Assembly (NCBI GenBank): GCA_902783085.1
Contig: CACZPT010000192.1
Coordinates: 1-5,066 of the forward strand
Source: an uncultured Methanobrevibacter sp.
GTDB lineage: Archaea > Methanobacteriota > Methanobacteria > Methanobacteriales > Methanobacteriaceae
Reading direction: 5' to 3'
Length of the DNA stretch: 5,066 bases
Each line of letters starts with the position of its first letter. The stretch's first letter is position 1. A program made the translations under genes and the position numbers. The notes below the pieces were generated by a model that saw only the letters and a program-made list of their open reading frames with translations, was not told the origin of the DNA and made no database searches. Below, piece after piece: positions 5,064 through 5,066 of the stretch.

Positions 5064-5066
5064 GCA

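Overview
The window looks like chromosomal DNA from a low-GC methanogenic archaeon, most likely of the order Methanobacteriales (Methanobrevibacter- or Methanosphaera-like). This is inferred from the very AT-rich sequence, the archaeal-type UMP kinase, a DUF2116-type zinc-ribbon/membrane protein, GGTGAT ribosome binding sites, TATA-box-like promoters and a U-rich terminator. No database search was possible, so the taxon is a judgement from protein character.

Left part (1-1807): a short AT-rich leader carries a probable TATA box and Shine-Dalgarno site. It is followed by a tight plus-strand operon: UMP kinase pyrH (121-798), a TatD-family metal-dependent nuclease (808-1599) and a 63-residue zinc-ribbon protein with one membrane helix (1616-1807). 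The first 48-124 bases may hold the tail of an upstream gene, but the reading frame cannot be settled.

Middle part (1808-3043): an 83-base gap with a tandem 9-base-period repeat precedes two plus-strand genes that are almost fused (1 base apart). The first is a soluble YbjQ (DUF74) protein. The second is a 275-residue protein with an N-terminal multi-helix membrane region and a C-terminal domain that resembles a divergent YbjQ domain. This soluble plus membrane-anchored pair is the most interesting element in the window.

Right part (3033-5066): a TauE/SafE-family anion permease lies on the minus strand. Its 3' end overlaps the membrane YbjQ-like gene by 11 bases. It shares a 51-base divergent promoter region with an uncharacterised 358-residue polytopic membrane protein (3894-4970) that has a probable exterior C-terminal domain. 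A strongly T-rich stretch at the right edge is a likely archaeal terminator.

The left operon combines pyrimidine nucleotide synthesis with a housekeeping nuclease. The right half is a set of membrane proteins whose shared purpose, if any, is not evident. No mobile elements, CRISPR arrays, tRNA or rRNA genes were seen.
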